Source of the DNA: Rhodocyclaceae bacterium
GTDB taxonomy: Bacteria; Pseudomonadota; Gammaproteobacteria; Burkholderiales; Rhodocyclaceae
Reading direction: 5' to 3'
NCBI GenBank assembly: GCA_030824275.1
Contig: JAVBXY010000005.1
Span: forward strand, 304,351-368,350
DNA: 64,000 nucleotides
The notes beneath the pieces are model-generated. The model made no database searches and was not told the DNA's origin. It saw only the letters and a list, made by a program, of their open reading frames with translations. Shown one piece after another: positions 10,011 to 18,822 of the stretch. The position numbers and the translations under genes were made by a program. The first letter of the stretch is position 1; the number at the start of each line of letters is the position of its first letter.

Positions 10011-11260
10011 CGGAATGCCAGCGTGTAGTTGAGGATCAGATGATATTCGTCGGTGAGGTCTCGTACCCCTGCCAGTCGTTGTTCGAAACGCGCGGCGCGG
10101 GCGCGCAGCCAAAGAGGCCTGGCCCATGCCGGGCAGTGACTGGCCGTGAAGCGGTAGTCGACGTTGATGTCATGTTCGCGGTTCGTCGACAGGGCTGCGC
10201 CATTGGCGGCGTTGATGGCCCGGTCGCCGACCGTGGTGGAAAGGTTGAGGCTCAGGCCCGTGATCCCAAGTTTGGCAAAGTCCACGGCGGCATCAAGTCC
10301 GCGCACCCGTTCGCCGGCGCGATTGAAGTTGTTGATGATGCGACTGGCGTAGCCCGGCCAGGAACCGAAGGGCATGCGATAGGCCGCGCTGTCGGCGGTC
10401 TTCATCGCCAGGGCGGACAGGGTGAGCGGACCATGCAGCAGTTCCGCCCGCAGGCCGCCGGTCCATGTGTCGAAGGCGGCGCCGGTCAGCAGCCTGTCGC
10501 CGTTGCTGGACTGGCGAAAATACTGGGCGCCCAAACTCAGGCGGTTGTCGCTGCCGAGTGGCATTCGCCAGGCGGCGTCGGCGTAGCTGGAGGTCAGTAG
10601 ATGACGGATGCGGTAGCTGGCGAAGCCCAGGCTTAGTGCTTCGCTGGGGGCACCGCGCAGGCTGAGCAGCCACATCGGTTCATTGCGGTTGGCTGAAGCA
10701 CCGGCCACGGCGGCGACGGTGTCGAAATAATCCCAATGGCGGGATTTCATTTTGTCGAGACGGGCCAGGTAATAGCTGGCGCCCCCCAGGCTACCGGTGA
10801 GGGCGGCGCCCTGGAAGCTGCGCGGTGACATCCGCGTGTCCTGCGGGTTAACCTCGAACTGGTTGACCACGAAGCGGCCGGCAGTCAGGGTCTGCTCGGC
10901 GAGCTTCACGGCGCCATAGGATTCGCCGAGCACCGTATAGCTGCGCTGTCCCTGGGCCAGCACGGAGGCGCCATCCATATCGGCGGGGCCGTGCAGTTTT
11001 TGCGAGCTGTAAGCGGTCAGGCCGATGCGCAGCGTATCGCCGAGCCAGCCGGAGCGATAGTCGAGCCAGCCGCCGCCGGCCCAGGCCAGGCTGTCGGCAG
11101 CGCTGGACTTGTCGCGCTTCAGGTAGTGGGAGCGTAGTTGGAGCGTGAGCTCGCTGTCGCGGAAAAGGGCAGTGCCGATCGCATCCATGCCACCGTTTCC
11201 AGCGGTCGCTGCCGTAGCGAGAACAAGCAACGCCGTGCCTGCGTAAAGGCGAACAGGCAT
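10007..11260 (-). CDS. Outer-membrane porin, OprD-like
   Basis: Predicted outer-membrane beta-barrel of 417 residues with a Sec signal peptide ([20 protein letters not shown]). It carries OprD-family features: LRSHYLKRD near the N-terminus, a [21 protein letters not shown] stretch (family members have a WAQGF-type segment), [19 protein letters not shown], alternating amphipathic strands and a terminal aromatic strand ending in LAFR. OprD-type porins take up amino acids, peptides or aromatic acids; the substrate here cannot be predicted. An alternative start at 11290 adds ten residues; 11260 gives the cleaner signal peptide but neither has a strong ribosome site. Its stop overlaps the kinase start, tying a porin to a periplasmic-ligand kinase in one operon. 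Confidence 0.8.
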   Translation of the reverse strand: MPVRLYAGTALLVLATAATAGNGGMDAIGTALFRDSELTLQLRSHYLKRDKSSAADSLAWAGGGWLDYRSGWLGDTLRIGLTAYSSQKLHGPADMDGASVLAQGQRSYTVLGESYGAVKLAEQTLTAGRFVVNQFEVNPQDTRMSPRSFQGAALTGSLGGASYYLARLDKMKSRHWDYFDTVAAVAGASANRNEPMWLLSLRGAPSEALSLGFASYRIRHLLTSSYADAAWRMPLGSDNRLSLGAQYFRQSSNGDRLLTGAAFDTWTGGLRAELLHGPLTLSALAMKTADSAAYRMPFGSWPGYASRIINNFNRAGERVRGLDAAVDFAKLGITGLSLNLSTTVGDRAINAANGAALSTNREHDINVDYRFTASHCPAWARPLWLRARAARFEQRLAGVRDLTDEYHLILNYTLAFR

Positions 11261-11378
11261 GCGTCGATCCGGTGAGGCGGGGATGGCCATGGGGACGAAA
11301 ACGGACAGGCAAATCTTGATGCAGCCATCCTACTCCGAAGCGCCGTCGGCCACTGATCCCACCTCCGCCAGCACCGAT

Positions 11379-11402
11379 AAAAGTCGGCGCTGGCGATACG
11401 GC
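11379..11402 (-). repeat. Dispersed 24-bp repeat, intergenic copy
   Basis: Read on the minus strand: GCCGTATCGCCAGCGCCGAC followed by TTTT. It lies between ppc and the porin gene, just beyond the ppc terminator. Confidence 0.8.
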
Positions 11403-11414
11403 AAAAAGTGCGGC

Positions 11415-11432
11415 AAAAGCGCCGCGCGGCGC
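11415..11432 (-). terminator. Intrinsic terminator of ppc
   Basis: On the minus strand GCGCC-GCGC-GGCGC is followed by TTTT, starting 8 bases after the ppc stop codon. Confidence 0.7.
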
Positions 11433-11439
11433 GCCTCGC

Positions 11440-14223
11440 TCAGCCGCTGTTGCGCAATCCGGCCGCGACGCCGTTGATGGTCAGGTGGATGCCGCGCTTG
11501 ACCTTCTCGTCTGTTGCTCCTGCCCGGTGGCGGCGCAGCAGTTCCACTTGCAGGTGGTTGAGCGGGTCGAGGTAGGGGAAGCGGTGGCGGATCGAGCGGC
11601 GCAGGAGCGGGTTGTCGGCCAGCAGTTCGGCCTGACGGGTGATCGCCAGCAGCGCATCGATGGACGCCTGCCACTCGGCCTTGATGCGCGGGAAGATCGC
11701 GTTGCGCAGCGCCTCGTCCTTGACCAGTCCCGAGTAGCGCTCGGCGATGCCGATGTCACTCTTGGCCAGCACCATGTCCATGTTCGACAAGGTGGTGCGG
11801 AAGAAGCCCCATTCGTTGTGCATGCGGCGCAGCAGGTCCATGCCGGCTTCGCCCTGTTCCGCTTTCCACGCAGCCACCGCCGCGCCGAAGCCGAACCAGC
11901 CCGGCAGCATCAGGCGACATTGCGCCCAGGAGAAGACCCAGGGGATCGCCCGCAGGTCTTCGATGGCGGTGGTCTTCTTGCGCGAGGCCGGGCGGCTGCC
12001 GATGTTCAGTGCGGCGATTTCGGAAATCACGGTGGATTCCCAGAAATACTGCTCGAAGCCCGGCGTCTCATACACCATGCCCCGGTAAGCCTTGAAGGCG
12101 GCGGCGGAGAGGAACTCCATGGCGTCGAGGAATTCCGGCGCCGGGTTATCGTGCTGGTGCGGCAGCAGCGTCGCCTCCAGCGTTGCGGCGGCGAGGATTT
12201 CCAGGTTGCGGCGGCCCAGTTCCGGGTTGGCGTATTTCGAGGCGATGACTTCGCCCTGTTCGGTGATGCGGATCTGGCCTTGCACCGCACCCTGCGGTTG
12301 GGCCAGGATGGCCTGGTAGCTGGGGCCGCCGCCGCGACCGACGGAACCGCCGCGACCATGGAACAGACGCAGGGTGATGCCGTGGCGGGCGAAGACGCGG
12401 GTCAGTTCGATTTCGGACCGGTACAGCGACCAGCCCGAGGTGAGGAAGCCGCCGTCCTTGTTGCTGTCGGAATAGCCGACCATGACTTCCTGCAAGCCGT
12501 CCCGCGAACCGAGCAGGCGGTTGTAGACCGGCAGCGAGAACAGGCGGTCCATGATCGCCGCCGAGTTCTCCAGGTCGCCGATGGTCTCGAATAGCGGCAC
12601 GATGTTCACGTCGAGGGCATTGTCCAGCGGCCGCAGCAGGCCCACTTCCTTGAGCAGCACCGCGACTTCGAGGATGTCGGAGACGCCGTCGGTTTTCGAG
12701 ATGATGACGTTGTCGATGGCTGCCTTGCCGTAGCGCAGATGGATCGAGCGGGCGGTGTGGAAGATCGCCAGTTCGCCCTGGGTCTCTTCCGAATAGACGA
12801 CGCCGGGCGCAGCGAGCGGGCGCGGCGTGGCGAGTTCCTCGCTGAGCAGGGCGATGCGGGCCTCTTCGTCGAGGCGCAGGTAGTCGATGCCGGGGCGAGC
12901 GACAGCCAGCAGCTCGGCGACGGTGCGGGCATGGACATCTGAGTTCTGCCGCAGATCGAGCGGCGCCAGATGGAAGCCAAAAATCGACACTGCGCGGCGC
13001 AGCCGGCGCAGGCGACCGCGACCGATCAACGCGGCGTTGTGGGCCAGTAGCGAGCGATGCAGCACATCGAGATCGGCGGCGAACTCGGCGGCTGTGGCAT
13101 AGGGCGCGGCTTCGGCGACGGCGTGGCGCAGTGGTTCCAGTCCATCGAGGACGCGGGCGGTGGCCGCGAGCCGAGCGTAGAGGCCGGTGATGGCGCGGCG
13201 GTAAGGCTCGTCTTCCCGGTGCGGGCTCCTGTCCGGCGAGGCGGCGGCCAGCGCTGCCAGTTCATCACTGACGTCGACGAGGATGGAGGTGGACGACAGC
13301 GAGGCGCCGAGGCGATGCAGTTGGTCGAGGAAATAGCCGATGGCCTTGCGGCTCTGGGCGCGCATGGCGGCTTCGAGGATTTCGGCGGTGACGAAGGGAT
13401 TGCCGTCCCGGTCGCCGCCGATCCAGGAGCCGGGGCGCAGGAATGGTTTGAGTTCGTCCCCTGGCCACTTGGCAACGTGCTTTGCCAAGTGGTCTTCGAG
13501 CCCGTTGTAAAGGCGCGGCAGTTCACGCAGGAACGTGGTGTCGTAGAAGGAGAGGGCATTGGCCACTTCGTCCATCACCGAAAGCTTGGCGCGACGGAGC
13601 ATGCGCGTTTGCCACAGAGTTAGTACGGCACGGCGAATGGCTTCTTCGTGTTCTTCGTGTTCTTCCGGCGTGAGCTGGCTGCGGTCGCGCTCGTCGAGCA
13701 GGCGGGCGATCTTCCACTGGCAATCGAGGATGCTCTTGCGCTGCACTTCCGTCGGGTGGGCGGTGAGCACGGGCCGCACTTCGGCGCTGGCGAAGAAGCT
13801 TGCCAGGCGCGGCGCATCAATGCCGGCGTCGCGGGCACGCTGCACCGAGTGCACCAGGCTGCCTTCACGGGGCGGTGAGCCGGCCAGGGCGTGGGCGCGG
13901 GCGCGGCGGATGTGCTGTTGGTCCTCGGCGATATTGGCCAGGTGCGAGAAATAGCTGAAGGCCCGCGCGACCTGCGTCGTCATCGGATTCGGCAGGGCGC
14001 CGAGCACGGCTTCCAGTTCGCGGCTGGCAGCATGGTCTTCGTCGCGATGGAAACGCAGGGCCAGCTGGCGGATGCGTTCGACGATGTCGAAGGCATCAGC
14101 GCCTTCCTGGTCGCGCAGCGTGTCGCCGAGGATGCGGCCGAGCAGGCGGATGTCCTCCTTGAGCGGGGCTTCCTTGGCATCGCTGCTTACGTCACTGTGG
14201 GCGTCGTGCGGGGTAGTGGTCAT
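11440..14223 (-). CDS. ppc: Phosphoenolpyruvate carboxylase
   Basis: Cytoplasmic enzyme that carboxylates phosphoenolpyruvate with bicarbonate to give oxaloacetate, the main anaplerotic reaction. The protein has 927 residues, normal for bacterial PEPC. Family signatures are intact: [12 protein letters not shown] with catalytic H156, [36 protein letters not shown] and the C-terminal RNSG (usually RNTG). The start at 14223 (MTTTPHD) overlaps the stop of the thioredoxin-like gene as ATGA; the open frame runs further upstream but only as a shadow. Because the substrate is bicarbonate, it is a plausible downstream user of carbon delivered by the DabA cluster in this window, though the two are 32 kb apart. 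Confidence 0.97.
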   Translation of the reverse strand: MTTTPHDAHSDVSSDAKEAPLKEDIRLLGRILGDTLRDQEGADAFDIVERIRQLALRFHRDEDHAASRELEAVLGALPNPMTTQVARAFSYFSHLANIAEDQQHIRRARAHALAGSPPREGSLVHSVQRARDAGIDAPRLASFFASAEVRPVLTAHPTEVQRKSILDCQWKIARLLDERDRSQLTPEEHEEHEEAIRRAVLTLWQTRMLRRAKLSVMDEVANALSFYDTTFLRELPRLYNGLEDHLAKHVAKWPGDELKPFLRPGSWIGGDRDGNPFVTAEILEAAMRAQSRKAIGYFLDQLHRLGASLSSTSILVDVSDELAALAAASPDRSPHREDEPYRRAITGLYARLAATARVLDGLEPLRHAVAEAAPYATAAEFAADLDVLHRSLLAHNAALIGRGRLRRLRRAVSIFGFHLAPLDLRQNSDVHARTVAELLAVARPGIDYLRLDEEARIALLSEELATPRPLAAPGVVYSEETQGELAIFHTARSIHLRYGKAAIDNVIISKTDGVSDILEVAVLLKEVGLLRPLDNALDVNIVPLFETIGDLENSAAIMDRLFSLPVYNRLLGSRDGLQEVMVGYSDSNKDGGFLTSGWSLYRSEIELTRVFARHGITLRLFHGRGGSVGRGGGPSYQAILAQPQGAVQGQIRITEQGEVIASKYANPELGRRNLEILAAATLEATLLPHQHDNPAPEFLDAMEFLSAAAFKAYRGMVYETPGFEQYFWESTVISEIAALNIGSRPASRKKTTAIEDLRAIPWVFSWAQCRLMLPGWFGFGAAVAAWKAEQGEAGMDLLRRMHNEWGFFRTTLSNMDMVLAKSDIGIAERYSGLVKDEALRNAIFPRIKAEWQASIDALLAITRQAELLADNPLLRRSIRHRFPYLDPLNHLQVELLRRHRAGATDEKVKRGIHLTINGVAAGLRNSG

Positions 14224-14768
14224 CGGACTTGGCTCGGTTGGGCACTCAGTTGGGCGATATGTTGACGGGAGGTTTCGAGGGCGCGCTCGAGATAGGCGCC
14301 GTAGAAGTCGGCGGTGCGGAAGCCGACAATGGCTTCGGCGCTGGCCTGCCCCCTGGGGTCGTAGAACATCAGGGTGGGGGCGAAGCTGGCCTTCTGGGCT
14401 TTGGAAAAGTCGGCGCTGGTGGTACGGCGACCGGCGAAATCCACCAAGGGCTCGCGCTCGTCCATGTGGATTTCGCGGATCACCGCCTGCGGCGTCTTTT
14501 CCTTCGACAGCGGCAGCAGGTATTCGCGGCGCAGTTTTTCGCACCAGGAACAATCGGCGCGGGTGTAGAGCACCACCACGGGCACGCCGTCCTTTGCCGC
14601 CAGCTTCGCATCCGCAGCGAGATCGCGGGCCGTCGGCAGGCCGTGGGGCGAGTCCTTGGCGACGACCGGGGTGGTCCCGGTCACGACAATGGCGCATGCT
14701 AGAATCGCCAGCCAAATCAAGCCCCGGCCGGCATTTTCAGGCTGCCGGCGCAATAAATTCTTCCACAT
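14220..14768 (-). CDS. Thioredoxin-fold protein, exported (SoxW/DsbE-like)
   Basis: Predicted periplasmic or membrane-anchored thiol-disulfide protein of 182 residues. A hydrophobic signal or anchor ([15 protein letters not shown], about 16-32) is followed by a thioredoxin-like domain with the redox motif CSWC in [20 protein letters not shown]. Then come the expected cis-proline strand (FAPTLMFYD) and the C-terminal helix ([11 protein letters not shown]). The start at 14768 is supported by GGAGA 7 bases upstream. It is translationally coupled to ppc. The coding sequence contains a copy of the dispersed 24-bp repeat, which encodes RRTTSADFS in the loop before the cis-proline. The partner is unknown. 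Confidence 0.8.
   Translation of the reverse strand: MWKNLLRRQPENAGRGLIWLAILACAIVVTGTTPVVAKDSPHGLPTARDLAADAKLAAKDGVPVVVLYTRADCSWCEKLRREYLLPLSKEKTPQAVIREIHMDEREPLVDFAGRRTTSADFSKAQKASFAPTLMFYDPRGQASAEAIVGFRTADFYGAYLERALETSRQHIAQLSAQPSQVR
14405..14428 (-). repeat. Dispersed 24-bp repeat, inside the thioredoxin-like gene
   Basis: Minus strand: GCCGTACCACCAGCGCCGAC then TTTT. It shares a further GCCGGTC on its 5' side with the copy at 25919. It is read as R-T-T-S-A-D-F. Confidence 0.8.
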
Positions 14769-14794
14769 TCTGTTCTCCGTCGATCGGTCGTCCA

Positions 14795-15742
14795 GTGAGC
14801 CTTGCAACTTCTCCCGTTTCCACTCCCGAACGTCTTGTAATTGCCACGCGCGAATCGCGGCTCGCCCTCTGGCAGGCCGAACACGTGCGCAGTCTTTTGC
14901 AGGGATTGTATCCGTCCTGCACCGTGGAATTGCTCGGCATGACCACTCGCGGCGACAAAATTCTCGACCGCCCGCTGGCCAAGGTCGGCGGCAAGGGCCT
15001 CTTCGTCAAGGAACTGGAAACCGCCCTGCTCGACGGCTCCGCCGATCTCGCCGTGCATTCCATGAAAGACGTGCCGATGCAGCTGGAGCCCGAGTTCGCC
15101 CTGGTTGCCATCGGCCCCCGCGAAGTCCCGCTCGATGCCTTCATTTCCAACAAGTACGAGAGCCTGGCCGACATGCCGCCGGGTGCCGTGGTCGGCACCT
15201 CCAGCCTGCGTCGCGAAGCCCAACTGCATGCGCGTCATCCCTACCTCGCAGTGACACCCCTGCGCGGCAACCTCGATACCCGTTTGCGCAAGCTCGACGA
15301 AGGCCAGTTCGATGCCATCATCCTCGCCGCCGCCGGCCTGAAGCGCCTCGGCCTGGGCGACCGCATCCGTTCCGTGCTGACCGCCGAAGATTCACTGCCC
15401 GCCGCCGGGCAGGGCGCACTCGGTATCGAGGCACTGAGTTCCCGCGCCGATGTCGCCGCCTGGCTGGCGCCGCTCAACGACGCCGCCACCGCTGCCTGCG
15501 TGCGCGCCGAGCGCGCCGTCTCGCGGGCCCTGGCCGGTAGCTGCGAAGTGCCGCTGGGCGCCTATGCCGAGCAGCGCGATGGCGCCCTGTTCCTGCGCGG
15601 CTTCGTTGCCAGCCCCGACGGCGCGCGCTTCGCCCACGCCGAACTTACCGGCGCCACCGCCGATCCCGAAGCGCTGGGCCTGCAACTGGCTGCCGCCTTG
15701 CACGCGCAGGGCGCCGACGACATCCTGTCTTCGCTTGGCTGA
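14795..15742 (+). CDS. hemC: Porphobilinogen deaminase (hydroxymethylbilane synthase)
   Basis: Joins four porphobilinogen molecules into hydroxymethylbilane in heme biosynthesis. The 315-residue protein has the family signatures: [15 protein letters not shown] at the N-terminus, [23 protein letters not shown], and [14 protein letters not shown], where C250 is the attachment site of the dipyrromethane cofactor. The start is a GTG at 14795; no ATG gives a full-length protein in this frame. It diverges from the thioredoxin-like gene with only 26 bases between start codons, so the two promoters must overlap. It is the first gene of hemC-hemD-hemX-hemY. Confidence 0.97.
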   Translation: MSLATSPVSTPERLVIATRESRLALWQAEHVRSLLQGLYPSCTVELLGMTTRGDKILDRPLAKVGGKGLFVKELETALLDGSADLAVHSMKDVPMQLEPEFALVAIGPREVPLDAFISNKYESLADMPPGAVVGTSSLRREAQLHARHPYLAVTPLRGNLDTRLRKLDEGQFDAIILAAAGLKRLGLGDRIRSVLTAEDSLPAAGQGALGIEALSSRADVAAWLAPLNDAATAACVRAERAVSRALAGSCEVPLGAYAEQRDGALFLRGFVASPDGARFAHAELTGATADPEALGLQLAAALHAQGADDILSSLG

Positions 15743-16520
15743 CACCGGTTTGCAGGATCGCCGCATCGTCGTCACCCGTCCTGCCGGACAGGCGGCGCAT
15801 CTCGCCACGGCACTGACGGAACAGGGCGCCGTGCCGGTCTTCTTCCCCGTGCTGGAAATCCGCGACATCGCCGACCCTGCGCCGGTACTCGATGCGGCCA
15901 TCCGCCTCGACAGCTTCGATCTCGCCGTCTTCGTCAGCCCCAATGCCATCGACAAGGCTCTGGCCCTGATCCTGCCGCGCCGTTCCTGGCCGGCGCATTT
16001 GCGCGTCGCTGCCCTGGGCAAGAGCAGCGAACTGGCGCTGGCCCGTCACGGCATCACCGAGGTGATCTCGCCGGCCCTGCGCTTCGATTCGGAAGCCCTG
16101 CTGGAACTGCCGGAACTCATCGACGTGAAGGGCCGCCGCGTGATCATCTTCCGTGGCGACGGCGGTCGCGAACTGCTCGGCGAGACGCTGCACGCGCGCG
16201 GCGCCAGCGTCGAATATCTGACCTGCTACCGGCGCGGTCGCCCCGACCTCGATCCCGCACCCCTGCTCAAGCTCTGGGAAGCCGGCCGCCTCGACGCGGT
16301 GACGCTGACCAGCAGCGAGGGCCTGCGCAATTTCTTCGGTATGCTCGGCCATCTCGGTCAGGCCTGGTTGAAGAAAACCCCCGCCTTCGTGCCCCACGCC
16401 CGCATCGCCGACCAGGCCCGCGCGCTGGGACTGAGCAAGGTCATTCCCACCGGCCCCGGCGACGACGGATTGGTGGCCGGACTCGTGCAATACTTCGTAT
16501 CCCATGGAAACTCCCGCTGA
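15735..16520 (+). CDS. hemD: Uroporphyrinogen-III synthase
   Basis: Cyclises hydroxymethylbilane with inversion of ring D to give uroporphyrinogen III. The protein has 261 residues, usual for the family, and shows [12 protein letters not shown] at the start, [25 protein letters not shown] and [14 protein letters not shown]. The start is probably the TTG at 15735, which overlaps the end of hemC by 8 bases; another TTG at 15750 would also work. HemD is weakly conserved, but its place directly after hemC makes the call secure. Confidence 0.93.
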   Translation: MADTGLQDRRIVVTRPAGQAAHLATALTEQGAVPVFFPVLEIRDIADPAPVLDAAIRLDSFDLAVFVSPNAIDKALALILPRRSWPAHLRVAALGKSSELALARHGITEVISPALRFDSEALLELPELIDVKGRRVIIFRGDGGRELLGETLHARGASVEYLTCYRRGRPDLDPAPLLKLWEAGRLDAVTLTSSEGLRNFFGMLGHLGQAWLKKTPAFVPHARIADQARALGLSKVIPTGPGDDGLVAGLVQYFVSHGNSR

Positions 16521-17580
16521 AAATTCCGTTGCCGTTCCCGTCGCCACTCCTGCCACCTCGCGCTGGCGGGATGCGGTGAAAAAGCCGACCGTGCGCATCG
16601 CCGCCGTGGCGGTGCTGATCGTCGTCGCTCAATGGGTCGATACCCGCATGCAGGTTTCCCACCTGCAAGAGGAACTCGCCCGTCGTCTGGCCGAGGGCGA
16701 CAGCGTGGCCAAGGAAGGCCGCTCGCTGGCGAAACAGAACACCGATGCAGTGGCGGCGCTCCAGGCCAAGGTCGGCGTGCTGGACGCGAAACTGGCCGAG
16801 ACCCAGAATCAGGCCGTGGCGCTGGAAGCCATGTATCAGGAACTCTCCAGCAGCCGCGACGAGCGCGTGCTGGCCGAGGTCGAGCAGGCCGTCTCCATCG
16901 CCATGCAGCAACTCCAGTTCGCCGGCAACATCGAGGCCGCGCTGATAGCCCTGCAAGGCGCCGACACCCGTCTCGCCCGCTCCGCCCAGCCCCAGTTCAT
17001 TCCCGTGCGCAAGCTGATCGCCCGCGACATCGAACGCCTCAAGGCAACGCCGGGGGCTGATGTCACCGGCATCTCGCTGAAGATCGAAAGCGTTGTTGCG
17101 GTGGCCGACGGCCTGCCCCTGGCCTACGAACAGCGGCCGAAAGTGGAGATGCCGAAGCCTGCCGGTGCCGCCAAGCCCGCAGCGACCAGCGCCGTTACCG
17201 GTGAATTCTGGCGCGCACTGGGCGCCGATCTCTGGCGTGAGATGAAGCAACTGATCCGCATCGAGCGCATCGATCAGGGCGATCCGGCGCTGCTTTCGCC
17301 GACCCAGGCTTTCTTCCTGCGCGAGAACCTCAAGCTGCGTTTGCTCAATGCCCGTCTGGCCCTCTTGCAGCGGGATGGCAAGACTTTCCGCGAAGAGATT
17401 CGTCAGGCTCGCGAGCAGCTCGACCGCTATTTCGACGGCCGCACCAAGCCGGTCCAGTCCGCCCTGGCGACCCTGAAAGTGCTGGCCGCCACCGACGTCA
17501 GCTTCGACCTGCCAGGTCTCGCCGAAACCTCTGCGGCCCTGCGCAACCTGAAGATCGCCCGCGAGCGGGCTACTCGCTGA
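16504..17580 (+). CDS. hemX: HemX-like membrane protein
   Basis: Inner-membrane protein of 358 residues often labelled uroporphyrinogen-III C-methyltransferase although it lacks the methyltransferase fold. A cytoplasmic N-terminus of about 28 residues leads to one transmembrane helix (about 30-46), a long coiled coil (about 50-115, LQEELARRLAEGDSVAKEGR and onward) and an alpha-helical periplasmic domain with ERIDQGDPALLSPTQAFFLRENL, the most conserved part of the family. It overlaps hemD by 17 bases and precedes hemY by one base. The function is thought to lie in organising late heme synthesis; nothing in the sequence indicates catalysis. Confidence 0.88.
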   Translation: METPAENSVAVPVATPATSRWRDAVKKPTVRIAAVAVLIVVAQWVDTRMQVSHLQEELARRLAEGDSVAKEGRSLAKQNTDAVAALQAKVGVLDAKLAETQNQAVALEAMYQELSSSRDERVLAEVEQAVSIAMQQLQFAGNIEAALIALQGADTRLARSAQPQFIPVRKLIARDIERLKATPGADVTGISLKIESVVAVADGLPLAYEQRPKVEMPKPAGAAKPAATSAVTGEFWRALGADLWREMKQLIRIERIDQGDPALLSPTQAFFLRENLKLRLLNARLALLQRDGKTFREEIRQAREQLDRYFDGRTKPVQSALATLKVLAATDVSFDLPGLAETSAALRNLKIARERATR

Positions 17581-17581
17581 C

Positions 17582-18763
17582 ATGCGCGCCCTGTTCTGGT
17601 TGCTGGTCCTGGCTGCCTCGGCCGTCGGCCTCGCGCTGGCCGCCCGTTACAACGACGGCTATGTGCTGCTGGTGCTGCCGCCCTGGCGCGCCGAACTGTC
17701 GCTGAATTTCTTCCTACTGCTTGCCGCAGTCGGCTTCATCGTTCTCTATCTGCTGGCGCGGGCCGTCAATCACACCCTGGCGCTGCCGCGTGCAGTGGCC
17801 GAATTTCGCCAGCGTCGCAAGCACGAAAAAGCCGAGGCCGCCCTGCGCGATGCCTGGCGTCTGCTCCAGGAAGGGCGTTACGGCCATGCCGTGAAGAGCG
17901 CGGAAAAAGCCTGGGTCGGTCATCCGGCCCCCGGCATCGTCGCCCTGGCCGGCTGGAAAGCCGCCCATGCCCTGCGCGATCCGCAGCGGGAGACCGAATG
18001 GGCTGCGCGCATTCATGCCTTCGATGCCGAAGGCATGTCCTCGGCACGACTGATGACCGAAGCAGAATTCGCCCTCGACGGACGCCGTTTCGACGACGCC
18101 CGCGCCGCTCTAGCGAAACTTGCCGAGAAAGAAGGCCGTCACATCGCCGCCCTGCGCCTCGCCCTGCGTGCCGAGCAGGGCCTGGGCAACTGGCGTGAAG
18201 TGGCGCGCCTCGCCCATCAGCTCGAAAAGCACAAGGCCCTGACGCCCGAACAGGCGGCGCCATTGCGCCGTCGCGCCGTGCGCGAGGCCCTGCGGGCCCT
18301 GAATACCGATCCGGTGGGCCTGATGCGTTACTGGCGCGAACTGGAGGACGCGGATCGCGCCGAACCGGCGCTGGCGCTGGAAACCGCCCGTGCCCTGATG
18401 GCCGCTGGCGATTGCCGCGAAGCCCAGCGTGTGATCGACGACGCCCTCGAAGAACATTGGGATGCGACCCTGTTGCTGGCCTATGCAGAATGCGCCAGCG
18501 GCGAGGCCGGCAATGCCATCGGTCGCATCGCCCAAGCCGAGAAGTGGCTGGCCCAGCGCCCCCGCGATGGCGCCCTGTTGCTGACCCTGGGCCGCCTGTG
18601 CCGCCAGCAGCAATTGTGGGGCAAGGCCCGCAGCTACCTCGAAGCCTCGCTGGCCATCGACGTCACCCGTGCCGCCCATGTCGAACTCGCGCAATTGCTC
18701 GAGCAGCTCGAAGAGTCGGCGCTGGCGACACGGCACTACCGGGCGGCGGCGCTGCTGAACTGA
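17582..18763 (+). CDS. hemY: HemY-like TPR membrane protein
   Basis: Inner-membrane protein of 393 residues of the proteobacterial HemY_N/TPR family (unrelated to the Bacillus oxidase of that name). Two N-terminal transmembrane helices (about 4-22 and 40-62) are separated by NDGYVLLVLPPWRAELSLNFF, the family signature, and are followed by helical TPR-like repeats to the C-terminus. It is proposed to act with HemX in coproporphyrin/heme homeostasis. It begins one base after hemX stops and ends the operon; a hairpin follows at 18778. Confidence 0.9.
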   Translation: MRALFWLLVLAASAVGLALAARYNDGYVLLVLPPWRAELSLNFFLLLAAVGFIVLYLLARAVNHTLALPRAVAEFRQRRKHEKAEAALRDAWRLLQEGRYGHAVKSAEKAWVGHPAPGIVALAGWKAAHALRDPQRETEWAARIHAFDAEGMSSARLMTEAEFALDGRRFDDARAALAKLAEKEGRHIAALRLALRAEQGLGNWREVARLAHQLEKHKALTPEQAAPLRRRAVREALRALNTDPVGLMRYWRELEDADRAEPALALETARALMAAGDCREAQRVIDDALEEHWDATLLLAYAECASGEAGNAIGRIAQAEKWLAQRPRDGALLLTLGRLCRQQQLWGKARSYLEASLAIDVTRAAHVELAQLLEQLEESALATRHYRAAALLN

Positions 18764-18777
18764 TCGTCCGCATTCGT

Positions 18778-18798
18778 CGGCGGGGTGCTGTCCCGCCG
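18778..18798. terminator. Hairpin between convergent hemY and DUF1631 genes
   Basis: CGGCGGG, 7-base loop, CCCGCCG: a perfect 7-bp stem 14 bases after hemY. A five-T run (18814-18818) occurs only later, as part of the dispersed repeat. Possible terminator. Confidence 0.4.
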
Positions 18799-18818
18799 TA
18801 TCGCCAACGCCGACTTTT
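18795..18818 (+). repeat. Dispersed 24-bp repeat, intergenic copy
   Basis: GCCGTATCGCCAACGCCGAC then TTTT. It overlaps the right arm of the hairpin that precedes it and ends 5 bases before the DUF1631 stop codon. Confidence 0.8.
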
Positions 18819-18822
18819 TCGA

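Noticed and set aside
14072-14794. N-terminal extension of hemC
   Set aside because: The open frame runs back into the opposite-strand gene, encodes an Arg/Ser/Pro-rich sequence, and HemC proteins start near the ATRESRLAL block.
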